In this document: positions 31,083 to 32,268 of the stretch, piece after piece | Position numbering within the stretch: the first letter of the stretch is position 1 | Layout of the letters: the number at the start of each line of letters is the position of its first letter | Program-made: the position numbers and the translations under genes | The notes under the pieces: model-generated | Databases searched by the model: none | The model's input: only the letters and a program-made list of their open reading frames with translations | Told to the model about the DNA's origin: nothing | DNA from: a bacterium | GTDB taxonomy: Bacteria > Eremiobacterota > Eremiobacteria > Baltobacterales > Baltobacteraceae | Length of the DNA: 32,268 nt | Assembly (NCBI GenBank): GCA_021782295.1 | Contig: JAJXVC010000003.1 | Location: 1-32,268 of the forward strand | Reading direction: 5' to 3'

Positions 31083-31337
31083 CTGTCACCCCGAGTAGGC
31101 CCCGCTGTCACCCCGAGTAGGTGGCGAAGCCACCGTATCGAGGGGGCGATTGCCGCATCTCGATACGCCGCTTCGCGGCTACTCGATGTGACAAGCCCGC
31201 CGCTTCGCGGCTACTCGATGTGACAAGCCCGCCGCTTCGCGCTACTCGGGCTGACGTGGTGGCGCCGCGCTGTTGTCACCCCGAGTAGGCCCCGCTGTCA
31301 CCCCGAGTAGGTGGCGAAGCCACCGTATCGAGGGGGC
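31083..31337. repeat. Dispersed hairpin repeat cluster C
   Basis: Fills most of the 370-bp gap between the antitoxin and the aminotransferase. An identical 64-bp block occurs at 31084-31147 and 31274-31337, each with hairpin GTGGC-GAA-GCCAC and CGTATCGAGG. Between them, in inverse orientation, a 32-bp unit with CCGC-TTC-GCGG and GGCTACTCGATGTGACA starts at 31168, 31200 and, degraded, 31232. No other gene is visible in this gap. Confidence 0.9.
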
Positions 31338-31392
31338 CTGCGGGCAGCGCAAAGCGGAGGGCGGGAGCGCCGGCCCGAAATCCCCGCTAGCT

Positions 31393-32268
31393 ATGACCAC
31401 GCTCGCCCGCACCGCCCGCTACGCCAAACGGACCGCGCATTTGCGCGCCTCGACGATCCGCGAGATGCTGAAAGTTACCCAGCAGCCCGACGTCATCTCC
31501 TTCGGCGGCGGCCTTCCCGCGCCCGAACTCTTCCCGCTGAAGGCGGTCGCCGATTGCACCGCCGAGGTGCTCGAGCACTACGGCGCGAGCGCGCTGCAAT
31601 ACAGCGTCACCGAGGGGATTCCGGCGCTGCGGACATGGGTGGCGCAGCGGCTCACGCACCGGCTCGAGCGCGCGTTTGCGTTCCACGACACCATCATCGT
31701 CAACGGTTCGCAACAGGGGCTCGATCTCGTCGGCAAAGTGCTGCTCGATCCCGGCGACTACGTGGTGGTTGCGAACCCCACCTATCTCGGCGCGATTCAG
31801 GCTTTCGATGCGTACGAAGCGCGCTATCTCACCGTCGAGAGCGATGCCGAAGGCATGCTCCCCGACGCGCTCGAGCGCGTGCTTGCCGGTGCCGACGCGC
31901 CGCCGAAACTCGTCTATCTCGTGCCGAACTTCCAGAATCCCAGCGGCAGCACGCTTCGCGGCGATCGCCGCGAAGCGATCGTGCGCATCTGCGAACGCTA
32001 CGACGTCGTGCTCTTCGAAGACGATCCCTACGGCGAGTTGCGGTTCGAAGGGAGCGATCAACCCGGGCTCTCTTCGTACGAAAGCGAAGGCACGGTGATC
32101 TATTCCGGCACCGCCAGCAAAACGCTCGCACCGGGCGTGCGCGTTGCCTGGCTCGTCAGCAAAGACCACGAGCTGCTCGAGAAAATCATCCTCGCCAAAC
32201 AAGGCGCCGATTTACAGCCGGGAACCTTAACGCAGCATATCTTTCTGCAGTATGCGGCGCGCAACGGC
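31393..32268 (+). CDS. PLP-dependent aminotransferase, class I/II (LysN/2-aminoadipate-like), partial
   Basis: First 292 codons, open to the window edge; a full protein of this family is around 400 residues. PLP features are GSQQGLDLVGKVL (~102), NFQNPSG (~182), the Asp of FEDDPYGELRF (~218) that pairs with the pyridine nitrogen, and the Schiff-base Lys in SGTASKTLAPGVRVAW (~243). The N-terminus ISFGGGLPAPELFP matches 2-aminoadipate/aromatic aminotransferases and the C-terminal domain of MocR regulators. There is no N-terminal HTH, so it is an enzyme. It transfers amino groups from amino acids to 2-oxoacids; exact substrate unknown. Confidence 0.9.
   Translation, partial: MTTLARTARYAKRTAHLRASTIREMLKVTQQPDVISFGGGLPAPELFPLKAVADCTAEVLEHYGASALQYSVTEGIPALRTWVAQRLTHRLERAFAFHDTIIVNGSQQGLDLVGKVLLDPGDYVVVANPTYLGAIQAFDAYEARYLTVESDAEGMLPDALERVLAGADAPPKLVYLVPNFQNPSGSTLRGDRREAIVRICERYDVVLFEDDPYGELRFEGSDQPGLSSYESEGTVIYSGTASKTLAPGVRVAWLVSKDHELLEKIILAKQGADLQPGTLTQHIFLQYAARNG

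Overview
The window is 32.3 kb of bacterial chromosome that reads as a patchwork. On the left is a nest of insertion sequences, in the middle a long surface-glycan operon, and on the right a high-GC segment with rhamnose/flippase genes, an ECF sigma unit, toxin-antitoxin-like pairs and dispersed hairpin repeats. The organism cannot be named from this sequence alone. High-GC flanks, many GTG/TTG starts, tightly overlapped genes and diderm- or actinobacterial-style envelope genes fit a poorly cultured environmental phylum; a Candidatus Eremiobacterota-like lineage is a low-confidence guess.

Left, 1-5446. One IS66-family element (1-1570, running off the left edge) and a second, diverged one (1882-5094, with an 8-bp target duplication) have both inserted into one IS3-family orfB. 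The second IS66 carries an exact 557-bp tandem duplication (3981-4537 and 4538-5094) that ends precisely on its terminal inverted repeat, giving it two identical tnpA genes.

Middle, 5516-21804. Eleven minus-strand genes, mostly overlapping or nearly touching, form one apparent operon. In order of transcription they are: a fusion of a polyprenyl-phosphate-type GT2 with UDP-glucose dehydrogenase, a UDP-xylose synthase-like decarboxylase, a GT2, a radical SAM enzyme, a GT2, an aldo/keto reductase, a GMC oxidoreductase, a GT2, a ~1459-residue GT-C-like membrane protein, a methyltransferase and a hexapeptide acyltransferase. Together they plausibly make UDP-glucuronate and UDP-xylose, build a lipid-linked or exported glycan, and decorate it by redox, methyl and acyl steps. 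This block looks lower in GC than its flanks and lies between IS remnants and a broken S9 peptidase gene, so it may be an acquired island.

Right, 21.9-32.3 kb. After the S9 peptidase pseudogene come rfbD and a Wzx-like flippase (minus) and a divergent rfbC (plus). Next is a two-gene nucleotidyltransferase/unknown unit, whose promoter has a perfect palindrome filling the whole -35/-10 spacer and a -10 box just upstream of the ATG (probably leaderless). Then come an ECF sigma, zinc-finger anti-sigma and bactofilin-like membrane protein trio, an AAA_14/DUF4143-type ATPase, a VapBC-like pair with a 12-bp-arm palindrome upstream, and the start of a PLP aminotransferase. Hairpin repeats with covarying stems lie at 22.5, 30.2 and 31.1-31.3 kb, and one supplies the C-terminus and stop codon of rfbD.
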